Assembly: GCF_030272615.1 (NCBI RefSeq)
Contig: NC_081408.1
Coordinates: 198,800,841-198,864,840 of the forward strand
Direction: 5' to 3'
Length of the DNA: 64,000 nucleotides
Source of the DNA: Cryptomeria japonica
Lineage: Eukaryota; Streptophyta; Pinopsida; Cupressales; Cupressaceae
Each line of letters opens with the position of its first letter. Position 1 is the stretch's first letter. This document shows positions 47,550-59,597 of the stretch, one piece after another. The notes below the pieces were generated by a model, which saw nothing but the letters and a program-made list of their open reading frames with translations, was not told the origin of the DNA and did not search any database. The translations under genes and the position numbers were made by a program.

Positions 47550-48631
47550 TGTAGACACTTAAAAATAATTATTTTAATTATTTGTAATTCCTCACATAAT
47601 TAATTAATTAATTATGTTAATTCAAATTCTCCTCAATATTAATTAAATATAATTAATATTGTCACTATAGCATGTGATTGATTTATTTAATAAATCAATC
47701 CCTTTCTTTATTCTTCTAAAAAATCAAATCCTCACAAATCTTCATCTTAACTAATTAATTTCCATTAATTAGTTAACCTATATGATTCCTACAAATCATC
47801 TTCTTAATTCATCATTAACCTAATAAATTCTTCTAGAAACTCCCTAAACTCACTTAACATTATTCTTCTAATTTTTTTATTCCCTCCACTCATTCTCTCT
47901 CCTAGTCAAATTATCCTAATCCCACCTAACATTTCCTCTAATCTCCCTCTTAATAAATCGTTAATGGCTAATCAGCATGATTAGCCACAAAGTCAACTCC
48001 TTACTTTTAAATACTCTTTTCCTCCAATCTCACATTCCTCCAAGCATCCCCTCTCCCAAGGAATTTTTAATTCTTTTTTATTCCTCCAATCCCCATGATA
48101 TCCTTTTTTGGAGAATTTTTAATTCCTCCAATGCACCTTGTGGAGTGTGGAGATACGAAATGCCTTTAAGGCATATTTCTTGGTCTCCACACCCTCTCTT
48201 GGACCTTGTGTGAGCTCACAAGTAAATCCTAGCCCTTCATCTTGAATCCATCCTAGTCATCCATTTTTCTCTCCTCTTCCTATAAATAAAGGGCTCCATC
48301 CCTTCATTCAAAAAACATCTCAAAATCCAATAAGCTTATGCTGCCCTTTTGAGCCCAGGAAATCATCTTGGCAACTTGATCATCTCATCCTTATCATTTT
48401 CCAAATCCATTCCATTTGTGCACAACATTGGAGAGCCATCCACATCCAGCAATCAAAGGAGCACATCAAGTGGAACATTATCAAGGGGTGCCTTCACTTC
48501 TTCAAGCTCAATCCGAAGGAGAAGGTAAAATAGCAAGGTGAAATGGTCTTTTCATGATATTTTAGCATTTTGCATGTTTATTTTGTTATGGTTTTTATCA
48601 TTTGACCTTCCAATCTGTTTTTCCCTCTTCA
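47550..48631 (+). repeat. 5' LTR of gypsy element G
   Basis: TGTAGACACTTAAAAAT ... CCCTCTTCA, 1082 bp. A very AT-rich start (AATTAATTAATTAAT), with a TATA box TATAAATAAA at 48281-48290 before GGGCTCCATC. It matches the 3' LTR closely, lacking one ~19 bp segment present there near 60917. Confidence 0.93.
48281..48290 (+). promoter_or_regulatory. TATA box of element G LTR
   Basis: TATAAATAAA followed by GGGCTCCATCCC. The 3' LTR copy at 61192-61201 is conserved. Likely the core promoter for the element's transcript. Confidence 0.7.
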
Positions 48632-48634
48632 TTT

Positions 48635-48651
48635 TGGCATGCCCAGTGGGA
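48635..48651 (+). promoter_or_regulatory. Primer binding site of element G
   Basis: TGGCATGCCCAGTGGGA begins 3 nt after the LTR end with TGG, complementary to a tRNA CCA end. It has the general TGGC..GCCC..TGGGA form seen in Tat/Athila-type elements. I do not assign the tRNA. Confidence 0.65.
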
Positions 48652-48726
48652 TCCATGTCCCTAAGAGTTAATGTTTTTTTAAGTTTTTGTGAGTTGTGAG
48701 ATGCAGGTTCCAGAATAGCGCGACTA

Positions 48727-48728
<2 letters not shown>

Positions 48729-48762
<34 letters not shown>

Positions 48763-48885
48763 TTTTCGTAGGTTCTAGAATAGTGGCTCTGTATTTTTGC
48801 ACGACGGCTCCTCCTCATTCTGTTTCTTTTCCTGTTTCTGTTTCTGTTTCTGTTTCTGTTTATTTTCTATTTCTGTTTCTATTTC
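48729..48885. repeat. TA microsatellite and TTTCTG hexamer run in G leader
   Basis: An (AT)n run at 48729-48760 and, after a short copy of a TTCTAGAATAG phrase, TTTCTG/TTTCTA hexamers at about 48828-48885. Both are simple repeats within the leader between PBS and gag. Confidence 0.85.
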
Positions 48886-48937
48886 AGCACGATAACTCTA
48901 TTATTTGATCTGTTATCTGCTCTATTTTATTATAATC

Positions 48938-50150
48938 TGTGTGAAAGTAGGAGAGTATGCTCTTGTCTATATAGACAATCAAAAATCTAGATCTTTGGCA
49001 CTTTTTTTTTTATTCTGTTTAGCGCGACTATATGCTCTAACCACAGGAAAGTGTGAAAATAGGAGAGTATGCTCTTGTCTATCTAGACAATCAGAAATCC
49101 AGACCTTTGGCACTTTTCCATTTGATTATTGTGACTGTCTACTCTATTATTTGCTCTGTTAATCTATCTGAAATTTGTAGGCGCTAGCTATAGTTTGCAT
49201 TTTCTTTTCATTTCCTGTTATCTGCTCTATTTAATCATAATCTATCTGACCACAAGAAAGTGTGAAAGTAGGAGAGTATGCTCTTGTCTATCTAGACAAT
49301 CAGAAATCTGGACCATTGACATTTTTTATTTATTTTTAATTGTTTAGTGCGACAATCAGAAATCCAGACCTTTCACGATATCTTCTTTATCTTGACTCCA
49401 TTTTCCTTCAAACTTCACCAAATTCTCTGCATTTCCATTTTCCACATTTCCTTCCTTGGGGGCCTTATATCAAAAATTTACTTTTTGAAGTCCAAAATCC
49501 CACATTCCTCTATTTTTAGGGTTGCCATAACTCCTTCCCCTTTTATCCAATTACCTCCAAATGTTTCCCATATTATCCATCTCCAACTTTTGCTTCTTTG
49601 TCCCTCTTGGACAAATTTTCCCATTCCTTTATCTCTCCTCTAAAATCCCCATTTTTTGCTTGCTTATCCCTTGGAAAGTGGCAAAAACCTAGTCAAACCC
49701 CATTTACCCATCAAAGCTTCCTCCAAATCCACATTTGTCATTAGTAAAAAAGTTTTTATTCATGTTTTTCTACTTATTCCCAAAAAATCAAAAAAATTAA
49801 TATTTTTGTCAATTTGTTGTCTTTTGCAGGACGCTTATTGAAGACTATTTTTCAAACTACTAATCAAGTTGTTTTGCAGAACGCTTGTTGAAGACTCCAT
49901 TTTTCAAACTACTAATCTAGTTGTTTTGTAGGACTCTTTTTGAAGACTCCATTTTTCAAACTACTAATCAAGTTGTTTTGCAGGTTGCCTAGCTGATTCA
50001 ATCAAATATTGTGCATTTATTTAAATTAGGCACCTAGATATTAATTAAAATGGAATGAACCATTGTCTTATATGTCTTTAAGAAAAGTGTAAAGGTAGGA
50101 GAGTATGCTCTCGTCTTGCTAGACGATCAGAAATCCAGACCCTCCAACCT
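48938..50150 (+). repeat. Leader repeat family of element G: four ~65 bp units with a hairpin core
   Basis: Units start AAGTGTGAAAGTAGGAGAGT and end with AATCAGAAATCCAGACCTTT, at 48938-49003, 49048-49113, 49257-49323 and 50085-50150, with a partial right end at 49350. Each contains an inverted repeat (48963-48978, 49075-49090, 49284-49299, 50111-50126). The first three have TTGTCT/AGACAA arms and the fourth has TCGTCT/AGACGA, a paired change that keeps the stem. They are spaced unevenly among unrelated sequence. Confidence 0.85.
49820..49985 (+). repeat. ~51 bp tandem repeat in G leader, 3 copies
   Basis: Units of TTGTTTTGCAGGACGCTT plus TGAAGACTCC and TTTTTCAAACTACTAATC repeat three times with a partial fourth start at 49977. 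The period is about 50-52 bp. Confidence 0.85.
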
Positions 50151-51216
50151 TTTCTTGTTTGATTGTGTGTTTACCTCTAGCGGACCTGCCCTCCCAACTT
50201 GCTCTTTGAGAAGGTAAGAGGGGAACGACCCAAGTGAGTACACCCGGACCTGGGGTTCCCAACTCACTATAATAAATAGGCCATTGACTATGAAAGGGTT
50301 CATGGTTGGGGCTATATGAGAGTTCACTCTCACATTGGGTGCTTAGTAGGGTCCTAGAGATCTCAATCACGCTTGCGTGACTACTAAGTTCTTGGTGCTT
50401 CGTTGGGCTATAGGCCTCAATTGCACTTGTGCAACTTCGAAGGGTAGCTCCTAATGGGAAGACTTACTAAACACCTTGTTCATAGTGGCCAAAAACCTTC
50501 TAGTCATTGGTGCAGGAGGTCAGACCTATGAAGCCGCCCATATTTTTATGGCCCTTAATAGAGACACAAAGTTCTCCATGAGGAGTTTTCATGGGAATTG
50601 ATGCTTGGCTGCCCTGAGAAGTGAGTGTCGTGGAGCAGAGCCAATGGGTTCAAGCATCTAAGTGTCCACTCTGGGTAAGCGTAGCTGGGAAACCAATTGG
50701 GATTCAATGACTATTGTCCTTGCCAGCCTTAAGAATGTTGTATATGAGCATGAGTGTCTTTCAGATAATATGCATTTGATCATTGTGTTTGCTTTGTTTG
50801 ATACATACTTGCCAAGAGAAGACTAAAAACACATCACTATCCCCAAACACTTTGCAAAAACACTTGTCAAGACACAAACAATTGTCGAAGTCATTACCCA
50901 CACCAAGTCCAAAAATTGCATCAAAGCTCTATCCATCCCATATTTCATAAGCCTAAGAGAGAAGCTAAGAGTCCGTCCTCTCCATCAACATTCAATTTTG
51001 TCCTTTGAAACACCAATTATTGTCCAAATCAGGGTGGTCATATCCCTTCATACAACTTGTCATTCGAATTGATCCTTCATGTTCATGCCAAAGACAACCT
51101 AGTCATCAAATTTCTTCTAAACCATCACTATCATACCTCCTCCATCAATCATCCTCAAATTTCCTAAGTCCTTTCATCCTCAAATTTCTTAAGTCCTTTC
51201 ATCACAAATATCATGC
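50151..51216 (+). other. Remaining 5' leader of element G
   Basis: Non-coding sequence between the repeat units and gag, including GGACCTGGGGTTCCC near 50247 and a stretch about 50600-50720 with no ORF. No features beyond being part of the long Tat-type leader. Confidence 0.5.
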
Positions 51217-53142
51217 ATGGTCACAACTCAATCCCAAAAGAAAAAGATGGCTGAACAACAATATGGCATTCCGGACATTGGTGTCCTATATGAAGATCTC
51301 ACACAAGATCATACACAAAGTGGGCAACCTAGCAATCAAGATCAAAGCCAAAATCTTGACATGGTTAACCAAGATGAACTTTGTTCGGAAGTGCAAACTT
51401 TCCTAGCAGATTCTTATAACCAAGAGATGATGGACAAGTTTATTAAACACAATCCTACTGCACTTCTGAAAGCTCTTCTTGAAAATGGAGCTCAACTTCC
51501 GCTTGAGTTTAATATATCCACTTTCGCCCAACAACCACAAGGAGACCTCGCTTCCACACAAAGTGTTGCACCTACTATTCAAACTCAATCAATTGCAGCC
51601 CCATCAATCATCCAAGCTCAATCAATGCCACCTGCGACACCTCCCACCGTGGTCTCCATCCCACCTTCTTCCTCCTTACCATCCACACCACTATCAAATC
51701 TGATCTCATATATTCTCCAACAAACTTCTATACCACCTCCTTCTATTCAACCACATATTGTTATTCCACAAATTTCCCTTCCTCCCAACAATGTCACAAA
51801 TTTTATCTGAGCCATATTCAATCCCATCACAACCGTTTGCGGACCACAAACAACTGTCACTCAAACCCCAGCAACATCGGTCATCACATCCCACGTTCCC
51901 ACCTCCTCATCATATCAATATATTAGTGGTGGTGCACCTTCTTTGGCTCATCCAATTCTTGGGGTAAATACAATTCATCATTATCAAAGCCCACAACAAG
52001 ACCTCATCAAGGACATGAAACAAAGGACTAATAAAAGAAAAACTTACTCATTCGAAGAGTTTTTCCCTTGTCCTTACGACCTGTCTATATCAGTTGCACC
52101 ATATCCCCCAGGATTTGAGATCCCTAAATTCACGAAGTATGAAGACAAAGGAGACCCCCACGATCATGTTCGAGAATTCCACATCTTATGCCAAGAAGTC
52201 TCCTATAGTGACCTTTATCTTCACAGACTCTTTCTCGAGAGTCTCACGGGAGACGCCCTGGCATGGTTCTCATCTTTACCATGAGGTTCCATTGTCTCTT
52301 TTCCAGACATGGCAGAAAAATTTGTGGCCCACTATGCATACAACATGGGTAATGATGTTTCTATGATGGACCTATGTAATACAAAACAAAGGCCCGGAGA
52401 AACCTTCGCCAATTTCCTACAAAGATGGTGACATCTTATCAAGAAATTCCAGTGGGACATGCCAGAACAACATCAAATTGAACTATTCCAAAAGAACTTG
52501 GTGCCTGAACTTTAAAGACCCTTAATATCCCAATGTATCAAATCCTTCCAAAAATTGACCAATAAGGGCCTCACCCTCGAACGTGTCTTGTTGGAGGAAG
52601 GAACCTTGAAACATTACTAGAAGTCAACACAAAGTTCTTCCTCTTATCATAACGACAAACCAAAATTCTGGTCCAAGAACAAAAATATGGTCAATGATGG
52701 TGTAACTTATGCAAAGCAGGTCCAAACCATGGCCGCTCCCCCAAAATCCACCACCAATAATCATTAATTCAACAATCAAAATAATAAAAATCAATCCCAA
52801 AAACCTCACAACAATGTCTCAATCTAGGGACGACCACCCCAATCGAATAACAAGACTCCAAGAGATTTCATTCCTTTGGCAGAGCCTATTGAAATGGTGT
52901 TTCAGAAACTTGTCCAAGCAGGTGCAGTGGTTTTTCCAATCACTCGCCCGTTTGACCCCAATCAACCTAAACCAAGATGGTATAATGAAAATGAGTATTG
53001 TGAATACCATCGTATCAAGGGACATGATACACGCAAGTGTATGAAACTGAAGATCTACATACAAGATCTCATTGATAGAGGTGAGATTGAAGTAGCAAAT
53101 GCAAAACCTGGTAATAACAATGACAAACTCAAAATGTACTAG
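51217..53142 (+). pseudogene. gag: Element G gag
   Basis: One frame from ATG 51217 (or the better 51247: MAEQQYGIPDIGVLYEDL). A Gln/Pro/Ser-rich N-terminal part runs to about 51950, then the Ty3-type capsid region (52090-52620: PKFTKYEDKGDPHDHVREFH, LFLESLTGDALAWFSSLP, FVAHYAYNMGNDVSM, CNTKQRPGETFANFLQRW), and near 53000 a knuckle-like CEYHRIKGHDTRKC (C-x2-H-x4-H-x4-C spacing). Stops at 51808, 52282, about 52428, 52513 and 52617, and shifts around 52765-52850, break it. The product would form the particle and bind the RNA. It shares its frame with the protease that follows. Confidence 0.85.
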
Positions 53143-53925
53143 GAACCCTTCCCGAATCATGATAAAGGAAAAGGCTCATCATCTAACGCAATGGGTTATG
53201 ACTATGCTATCATAACCATCCAAGGAGTCAATCTTCCTTCTTCCCAAAGCAAACCAAATCCTGCTAGGATAGTCATTCAAGGCGCCATGCCTTCCACCTC
53301 CCATTTCCAAAATGACTACAATACAACTACATGCCAAGGTAAAGTCACCATCCAAGGAGTCCCTCCCCCACCAAATCCCCCACCCATGTCTTCCACCCGC
53401 CGATATGACCTCCTTGATCAACTTGGGAAGACACCTACGCAGATCTCCATTTTGGAACTTCTCAAGACTTCCTCGGTCCATAAAGAAATTTTGGAACAAG
53501 CCCTTCTCCAATCACGCATTCCTGATAACATCAACGCCACCCAATTCCAAGACTTCATTGGAAACCTTGCTGCCCAGCAACACATTATATTTAACTCCAA
53601 AGATGCTCCCGCAGATGAAGATCATAACAAACCTTTGCACATCGAAGCTCTCATCCACAAGCACAAGGTCAAACGTATCTTGATAGACGGTGGATCTGGG
53701 CTTAATTTGTGCACATACAAATTAATAAAACAATTGGGACTTTCTGAGGATCTGATAGACACATCAAGAAGGATCACAATAAAGGCATATGATGATGCAG
53801 AAATAATTTCAAAGGGCATGATCACCTTACCTCTTCAAGTGGGCCCATTACAATTGAAACCCCTTGCCAAGTACTAGATCTTCATCTCCCCTACAACATT
53901 CTCCTCGAGAGGCCATGGATTCATT
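53143..53925 (+). pseudogene. pro: Element G aspartic protease region
   Basis: Open frame 53191-53877 in the gag frame. The retropepsin-like active site is VKRILIDGGSGLNLC near 53680: Asp-Gly-Gly replaces the usual Asp-Ser/Thr-Gly, which I believe recurs in plant Tat-type elements but could not check. Downstream hydrophobic strands and, after a +/-1 frameshift near 53870, the C-terminal YNILLERPWIHSLQAIPSTY (normally ILGRPW) complete the domain. It would cut the polyprotein. The frame is broken at the C-terminal end. Confidence 0.75.
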
Positions 53926-53927
53926 CC

Positions 53928-54719
53928 TTGCAGGCCATACCCTCCACCTATCACCAATACATCAAATTCCCCTATAATGGAAGAGTGATCACTATCAAAG
54001 GTGATCCCCAACCTTTTCAATATTGCAAACTATTAGAGGGGAAGCATCTGTATCATTTCCCACTAAATAGACCCTCGCCAATGCCTCCATCTGACACATC
54101 AAATGTTGCCTCCACATCATCCCAACCAAATAATCAAATCAAGATCTTGGACAATGGCTATGGAGAATACAAATTGGAGGACGTCTTATTGATAGGCAAC
54201 CTCCCTCTCTCTCCTAAGTCATTTGGCAAACCAAAAGAGCTCAAAAAGGACCCGAAACTAGTCATGCAATGCCAAAAAACTACCTTCCAACAATGGGGCC
54301 CACTTGATAACGAGAGCCTCGAAGCAGATATCTCTTCATGGTTGTACAGTGAAGAGGATGAAGATCCAGCAAGAATATCCAAGAAAATGTACCCAAAAGC
54401 ATTTGCCATAGTTAAAAAAATGGGTTACAAAGGACACGACCTGGGACCAGAGGAGAAAAGAAGAAAATTATCGATAAATCCTATCTCCTACAGATACAAC
54501 AGAGGCTTGGGGTACACCCTGGTGCCTAAGATTACTATTGTTGGTGCCCCTTCTAGTCCTTCTTCGGATATCAAAAGTGTTGATGAAGAGGAATTCCACG
54601 AAATGCCTTATGAATATGAGAAAGATATCTTCTTGGATGCTTACATCAATACCATCACCCCCATAACCCTTCCCACTTCACATGAGCTACATCTTGTCCA
54701 TCCTGAACTCATTGACTAG
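53928..54719 (+). pseudogene. Element G protease-RT spacer with G-patch-like motif
   Basis: 263 open codons after the frameshift. At about 54388-54530 it reads YPKAFAIVKKMGYKGHDLGP and later RYNRGLGYT, a G-patch-type glycine pattern found between protease and RT in Tat-like elements and, in another setting, in some retroviruses, where it is thought to bind RNA. Other parts are acidic/Pro-Ser linkers. Stop at 54717-54719 before the RT segment. Confidence 0.65.
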
Positions 54720-56111
54720 GGCCAACGAGAAAAACCCACTTTAGATATCTGCATCGACGATAATGCTCTTATTTCTCTCCTGACAACGCAAAATGTAGAA
54801 GATTGTAACAGAATCAAAGATATTCAACTACACAAAAAGGGATACTTTGGTAGTTAGGTTAATGCCCTTAGCCATAAAAAAGATAATAAAAGGAAAAGAC
54901 ATGATTCCCTAGGTAAAAACCTCCCTGAGGCACCTTTGGATGAGCAAAAAATAAAAACAAAGGGCATATATGAAAGTGAAAACCTGGAAAAGGCACTTAA
55001 TGATGAGGGCTTTGACCTCCCTACCATTGGTTACCTTCCACAAGACAAATCAAATTTTCTGATAGAAGAAATAGACAGCATCAACATGGGCACCAAAGTC
55101 ATTCCAAAAAATGTGCTCATTACCAAATCCCTCACAGAAATAGAGAAACAAGACTTCATCAACTTCCTTATTGAGGTAAAAATCAGTTTTGCATGGTCCT
55201 ATTCCGATATGCCAGGGTTGGATCCTACCTTGGTGGTTCACAATCTCACCGTCCACCTAGACACAAAACCTGTAAAAAAAAAAATGCACAAAATGCACCC
55301 ACATATTGCACTCTTGGTCAAGGTGGAACTCCAAAAGATGTTAGATGCAAAATTTATCAAACCAATAGATTATGTTGAATGGGTCTCCAACATTGTACCT
55401 ATCGAAAAACCTACTGGGGGCATCCGCATTTGCATAGATTTCTGAGATCTAAATATAGCTTGTCCTAAAGATGATTTCCCACTCCCAAACATAGATATGA
55501 TTGTGGACCTTACAACAGGACATGAGATGTTGTCGCTTATGGATGGATTCTCTGGATACAACCAAATCTAGATTGCAGACGAGGATCAGCATAAAACTAC
55601 ATTCACAACACCATGGGGGACTTTCTGTTATTGAGTCATGCCTTTTGGTCTCAAAAATGCTGGAGCTACATACCAACGTACAATGACAACAATTTTTCAT
55701 GACCTTTTACACAAAATTATGGAGGACTATGTGGATGATTTGCTAGGCAAATCTAAGACAAGAAAAGAACACATCCCCATTCTAAAGCAGATCTTTGAAA
55801 GATTAGAAAAATACAAACTACGGTTGAATCCAAAAAAGTGTGTGTTTAGAGTCACATCGGGAAAACTATTAGGATTCATTGTTTCCCACAGAGGCATTGA
55901 GGTCGATCCTACAAAAGTAAAAGCTATCATGGAAATGCCTCCACCAAAAACTCTCAGACAACTGCACAGTCTCCAGGGAAAACTCCAGTCTGTCAGACGT
56001 TTCATTTCACAACTAGCAGATAAGTGCCATCCATTTGTACACCTCCTGCATAAGGACATAAAATTCAAATGGGACTGCTTATGCCAAAAGGCCTTTGAGA
56101 AACTAAAATAA
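54720..56111 (+). pseudogene. pol: Element G reverse transcriptase
   Basis: Same frame as the spacer, broken by stops at 55443, 55569, 55635 and 56109. RT signatures in order: AWSYSDMPGLDPTLVVHNL (55190), WVSNIVPIEKPTGGIRICID (55380), LSLMDGFSGYNQI (55530), MPFGLKNAGATYQRTM (55638) and catalytic YVDDLLGKSK (near 55727), then LNPKKCVFRVTSGKLLGFIV (55825) and thumb LRQLHSLQGKLQSVRRFISQ. Catalytic Asp pair intact. Copies element RNA into DNA. MPFGLKNAGATYQR is typical of Tat/Athila-type RT. Confidence 0.9.
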
Positions 56112-56523
56112 TATCTAGCATCACCTCCAGTATTGATACCTCCTTCTCTTGGAAAACCCCTTATTTTGTATATATGAGCTACTGCAGTGGCATTGGGGGT
56201 ATTATTGGCACAGACAGATGATCAAGGGAAAGAACATGTTGTTTACTACATCAATCATACACTGGTAGGGTATGAACTCAATTATACCCTCATTGAAAGA
56301 GCATGCTTGGCATTGGTGTTTAGCACACAAAAACTCTTACACTATATGCTAAACAACAAAACAAAACTAATTGCTAAAATCAATCCACTTAAATATCTCT
56401 TGTCCAAAGCTGCTCTCACTAGCCGAACGGCTAAATGGGTCATGCTCTTAAGTGAGTTTGACATTGAATATGTAGATAGAAAAGCAATCAAGGGACAAGT
56501 CATTGCAGATCAGTTGGCTGAGG
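56112..56523 (+). pseudogene. pol: Element G RNase H (first domain)
   Basis: Follows RT after a stop: ATAVALGVLLAQTDDQGKEH, VVYYINHTLVGYELNYTLIE, ACLALVFSTQKLLHYMLN, then RTAKWVMLLSEFDIEYVDRK and ADQLAEAP. This is the usual Ty3/gypsy RNase H that removes RNA from the hybrid. Stop at ~56176 in the N-terminal strand. Confidence 0.85.
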
Positions 56524-56579
56524 CTCCACTTCCAGGTGACCATCCTCTTCCCACAGAATTACCAGATGAGTTCATTATG

Positions 56580-57010
56580 ACTGTTACCACATCCTGGACA
56601 TGGCAATTATATTTTGATATCTCCTGCACTCAAAATGGATTGGGGGCAGGAATATTATTGGTCACACCTCAAGGAGATGGCATCCCAAAATCATACAAGA
56701 TAGCCTTTGCATGTACCAACAACATAGTATAATACGAGGCCCTCATCGCAAGTTTACACTTGGCTATCCACTGGAAAATAAAGGAATTACAAGTCTATGG
56801 CGATTCCCAGCTTGTCATAAAACAAGTCAATGATGAATACCAGACAAAAATGATAAACTCCTTCCCTACCGTACCATGGTTGAAGATCTTAAGCAACATT
56901 TCACAGCAATCAAGTTTGATCAAATCCCATGAACAAACAACAAGGCTGCAGATGCAATGGCCACCATTGGCTCCCTCCTTCAAATGCCAAGACATAGTCA
57001 AAAGTGTGAG
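56580..57010 (+). pseudogene. pol: Element G second (archaeal-type) RNase H
   Basis: A second RNase H fold begins TWQLYFDISCTQNGLGAGIL (LYFDGS is usual, so the Gly is changed) and continues PKSYKIAFACTNNIV, stop, YEALIASLHLAIHWKIKELQ (EYEAL pattern) and VYGDSQLVIKQVNDEYQT, after which sense is lost to a shift near 56900. These motifs match the additional RNase H known in Tat-clade Ty3/gypsy elements, supporting the clade call. Confidence 0.8.
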
Positions 57011-57014
57011 TTCT

Positions 57015-58347
57015 TAGTCGAGCAATTGTTTATACTAGCATATGACCTGCCAGAGTTTGAAATGGCGTGTTCTCGTTGGTCCCGAGTCCCCTTGGTACCA
57101 AGAAACCTTCGCTTTCCTCAAAGACAACACCATTCCCCCACACCTCACCAAAACCCAACAAAAAACCTTCATCCGTCGATGTGCCTGTTACACCATCCTT
57201 GCAGACACCTTGTTCAGAAGGCATTTTGATGGTTCCCTCCTAAGGTGTTTAGATAAACAAGAAGCAGAATGGGCATTACGCAAAGTACATGAGGGTATCT
57301 ATGGGGCACACTCAAGTGGACTCACATTGGCTAAAAAACTTTTGAGAACAGGATACTATTGGCCTAAAATGGAAGAAGATGCATACAACTATGTGAAGAA
57401 ATGCATCCCTTGCCAGCAGCATGGCGACAAGATTCATGCACCGTCACAAGAATTACAGCCATTCATTACACCATGGCCCTTCTCGCAGTGGGGGCTTGAT
57501 CTCATTGAGAAAATCCACCCTTCATCTTCCAGCAGACATAAATTCATTATCACTGCCACCAAATACTTCACCAAGTGGGTAGAGGCTATCCCTCTTACTT
57601 TCACCACCGGCAAGCAAATATCCAAGTTCATCCTGAACTAACTAATCTGTCAGTATGGCATCCCAAAAGTTATCATCATAGATAATGGTAAACAATTTAC
57701 AAACCAGGATGTCAAAGAAGTCTACAAAAATTCAACATCCAGCACCGCTTCTCCACTCCATATTACCCCCAAGGCAATGGCCAAGCTGAGGCTTCTAATA
57801 AAACCCTAATAAAAATCCTCAAAAAGACAGTCAATGAAGCGGGCCGTGATTGGCATCTCCAAATCCATCCTGCATTATGGGCGTACCGCACCTCCATCCG
57901 CACCCCCACAGGTGCCACTCCTTATTCCCTAGTATTTGGTTCTGAAGCCATCCTTCCCATTGAGATCGAGATCCCCTCTCTAAGGGTATCGCTACAAAAC
58001 ATCCTACCAGAGGAAGAATACAGAATTGCCTACTTACAAGAGCTAGAATTATTAGATGAAAGGCACCTCAAGGCCTTGAATCATCTCCGGGTATATCAAA
58101 ACCGTCTACGCATGAGTTATCATAAAAAAGTCAAAACCCAAGAATTCCAAGTTGGTGATCTTGTCCTCATTAAGAATCAGAAAAATCTACAAGAAAGAGA
58201 AAAGAAAGGCAAGTTCGAGCCTAATTGGCTTGGACCATATGTAATCATAGCGAAATATGGATTAGGAGCTTATCAGTTGGCTACTCCTAAAGGCAATCAT
58301 GTGGATGATCCAATGAATATCATGCACCTCAAAAGATTTTATGCTTA
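57015..58347 (+). pseudogene. pol: Element G integrase
   Basis: N-terminal zinc finger (HEGIYGAHSSGLTLAKKLLR ... CIPCQQHGD, about 57288-57430). The catalytic core has Asp in QWGLDLIEKI (57495), Asp in VIIIDNGKQF (57675, second position) and Glu in GNGQAEASNKT (57785), so the triad is present. A stop at 57639 and a frameshift near 57727 separate the second Asp and the Glu. The C-terminal part (58076-58347) has VGDLVLIKNQKN and KFEPNWLGPYVI, then ends HLKRFYA, typical of Ty3 integrases. No chromodomain. It would insert the DNA copy. Confidence 0.88.
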
Positions 58348-59597
58348 GTCCTCAGAAAGTCTTAAATTGTCAAAAAAAATAAAAAATCAATAAAAATAAA
58401 AAAATGAGAAAAAGATCCTAAAAAATAAAATAAAAAAATCATCACTTTGGTGAAAAACCTGGCAAACAGGCACCTTATGACACAATTTAAAAAAAAAAAA
58501 AAATAGAAAAAGAAAGAAAAACAATTCATCCATTAGTGAAAACCACTTGGTGGTGCTATGGACAAGTACCTTGGTGAAAACGTGTGTGCAGGCACCAAGG
58601 TAAATAACCGGGTCCACTATCTATCATGTCGATCCTACAAATCATCTGCCATCCAGCCCACCCATGCGCAACATTCCTTCTTTTCCACCTCCCAATAAAA
58701 CATGTGTATGATGATGAGTCTTCACCTAAGTCATGAACAAGGAATGTCCCATTGAAACTGAGCTTTTATGCCTCTATGTAAGCTTCAAGAAGTCTTGAGA
58801 AACAATTCCAAGTCCACAGGTCACTCTCCAAAACTATTAAATCGCTTGCCTAATCCAAAAGCCCACTCTACCCTAAGGATGACTCCTTCCCTCGCCTGGA
58901 AACCTAATCCTCCATCCTAGTTCTACTCTTGGCAAGAGGTATCATTTGGTCACAAGGAAGAGACTTGTTATATTTTGTTAGATCTTTTCATATAGACTTG
59001 CATCTTTTGCCCTACGACTGCCACTATTTACGACTGCCTGGATTCTTTCATATCTAGGTACGTTATGATAGGCACATATTGGGGCATATTTCATAGTATG
59101 GCATGTTTTGGATCCTTCTTGTATAAACTGACGACCTGGTACTAGTGTTTATCAACACTTACCTTCTCGTGTACAAGAGGTATCGGTGTGTTTGAGGGTT
59201 TCCTTGCACAAACCCACAACTTTGTATTAGTGTTTCTTAACACTTGCATTATTGTGTGCAAGAAATTCCCGTTTGTCTATAGAGTCAGTCCACGCCCTGG
59301 GTTTCTCATGGCATCCTGATTTCTATAATCAGTTGTGCAAGTCACTCAGGGCAACATAAAACTAGGTTGGCTCTCCACTTTTGTTGTGCACAAAATCTCA
59401 CCATCATTCCATCAAAACCCTAAACTCAATAATCCCATGGAGTTCTGAATTGCCCCCATTTTCCTTTGCAGTCTCGTATCTTGTATTCTTCTTTCCAAAT
59501 ACCTCACAACTACTTCATATTTATTCCTCATTTATCCCTTCCACCCTAATTTTTCTTCCTCTATTTCTTCCTCACATAATCAATTCTAATTTTGATT
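58348..59597 (+). other. Element G 3' region, non-coding
   Basis: Begins with A-rich sequence and two GGTGAAAACC ... GGCACCTT blocks (58449-58475, 58538-58605), also seen at 36970 in the older relic. No ORF with recognisable content follows. Confidence 0.6.
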
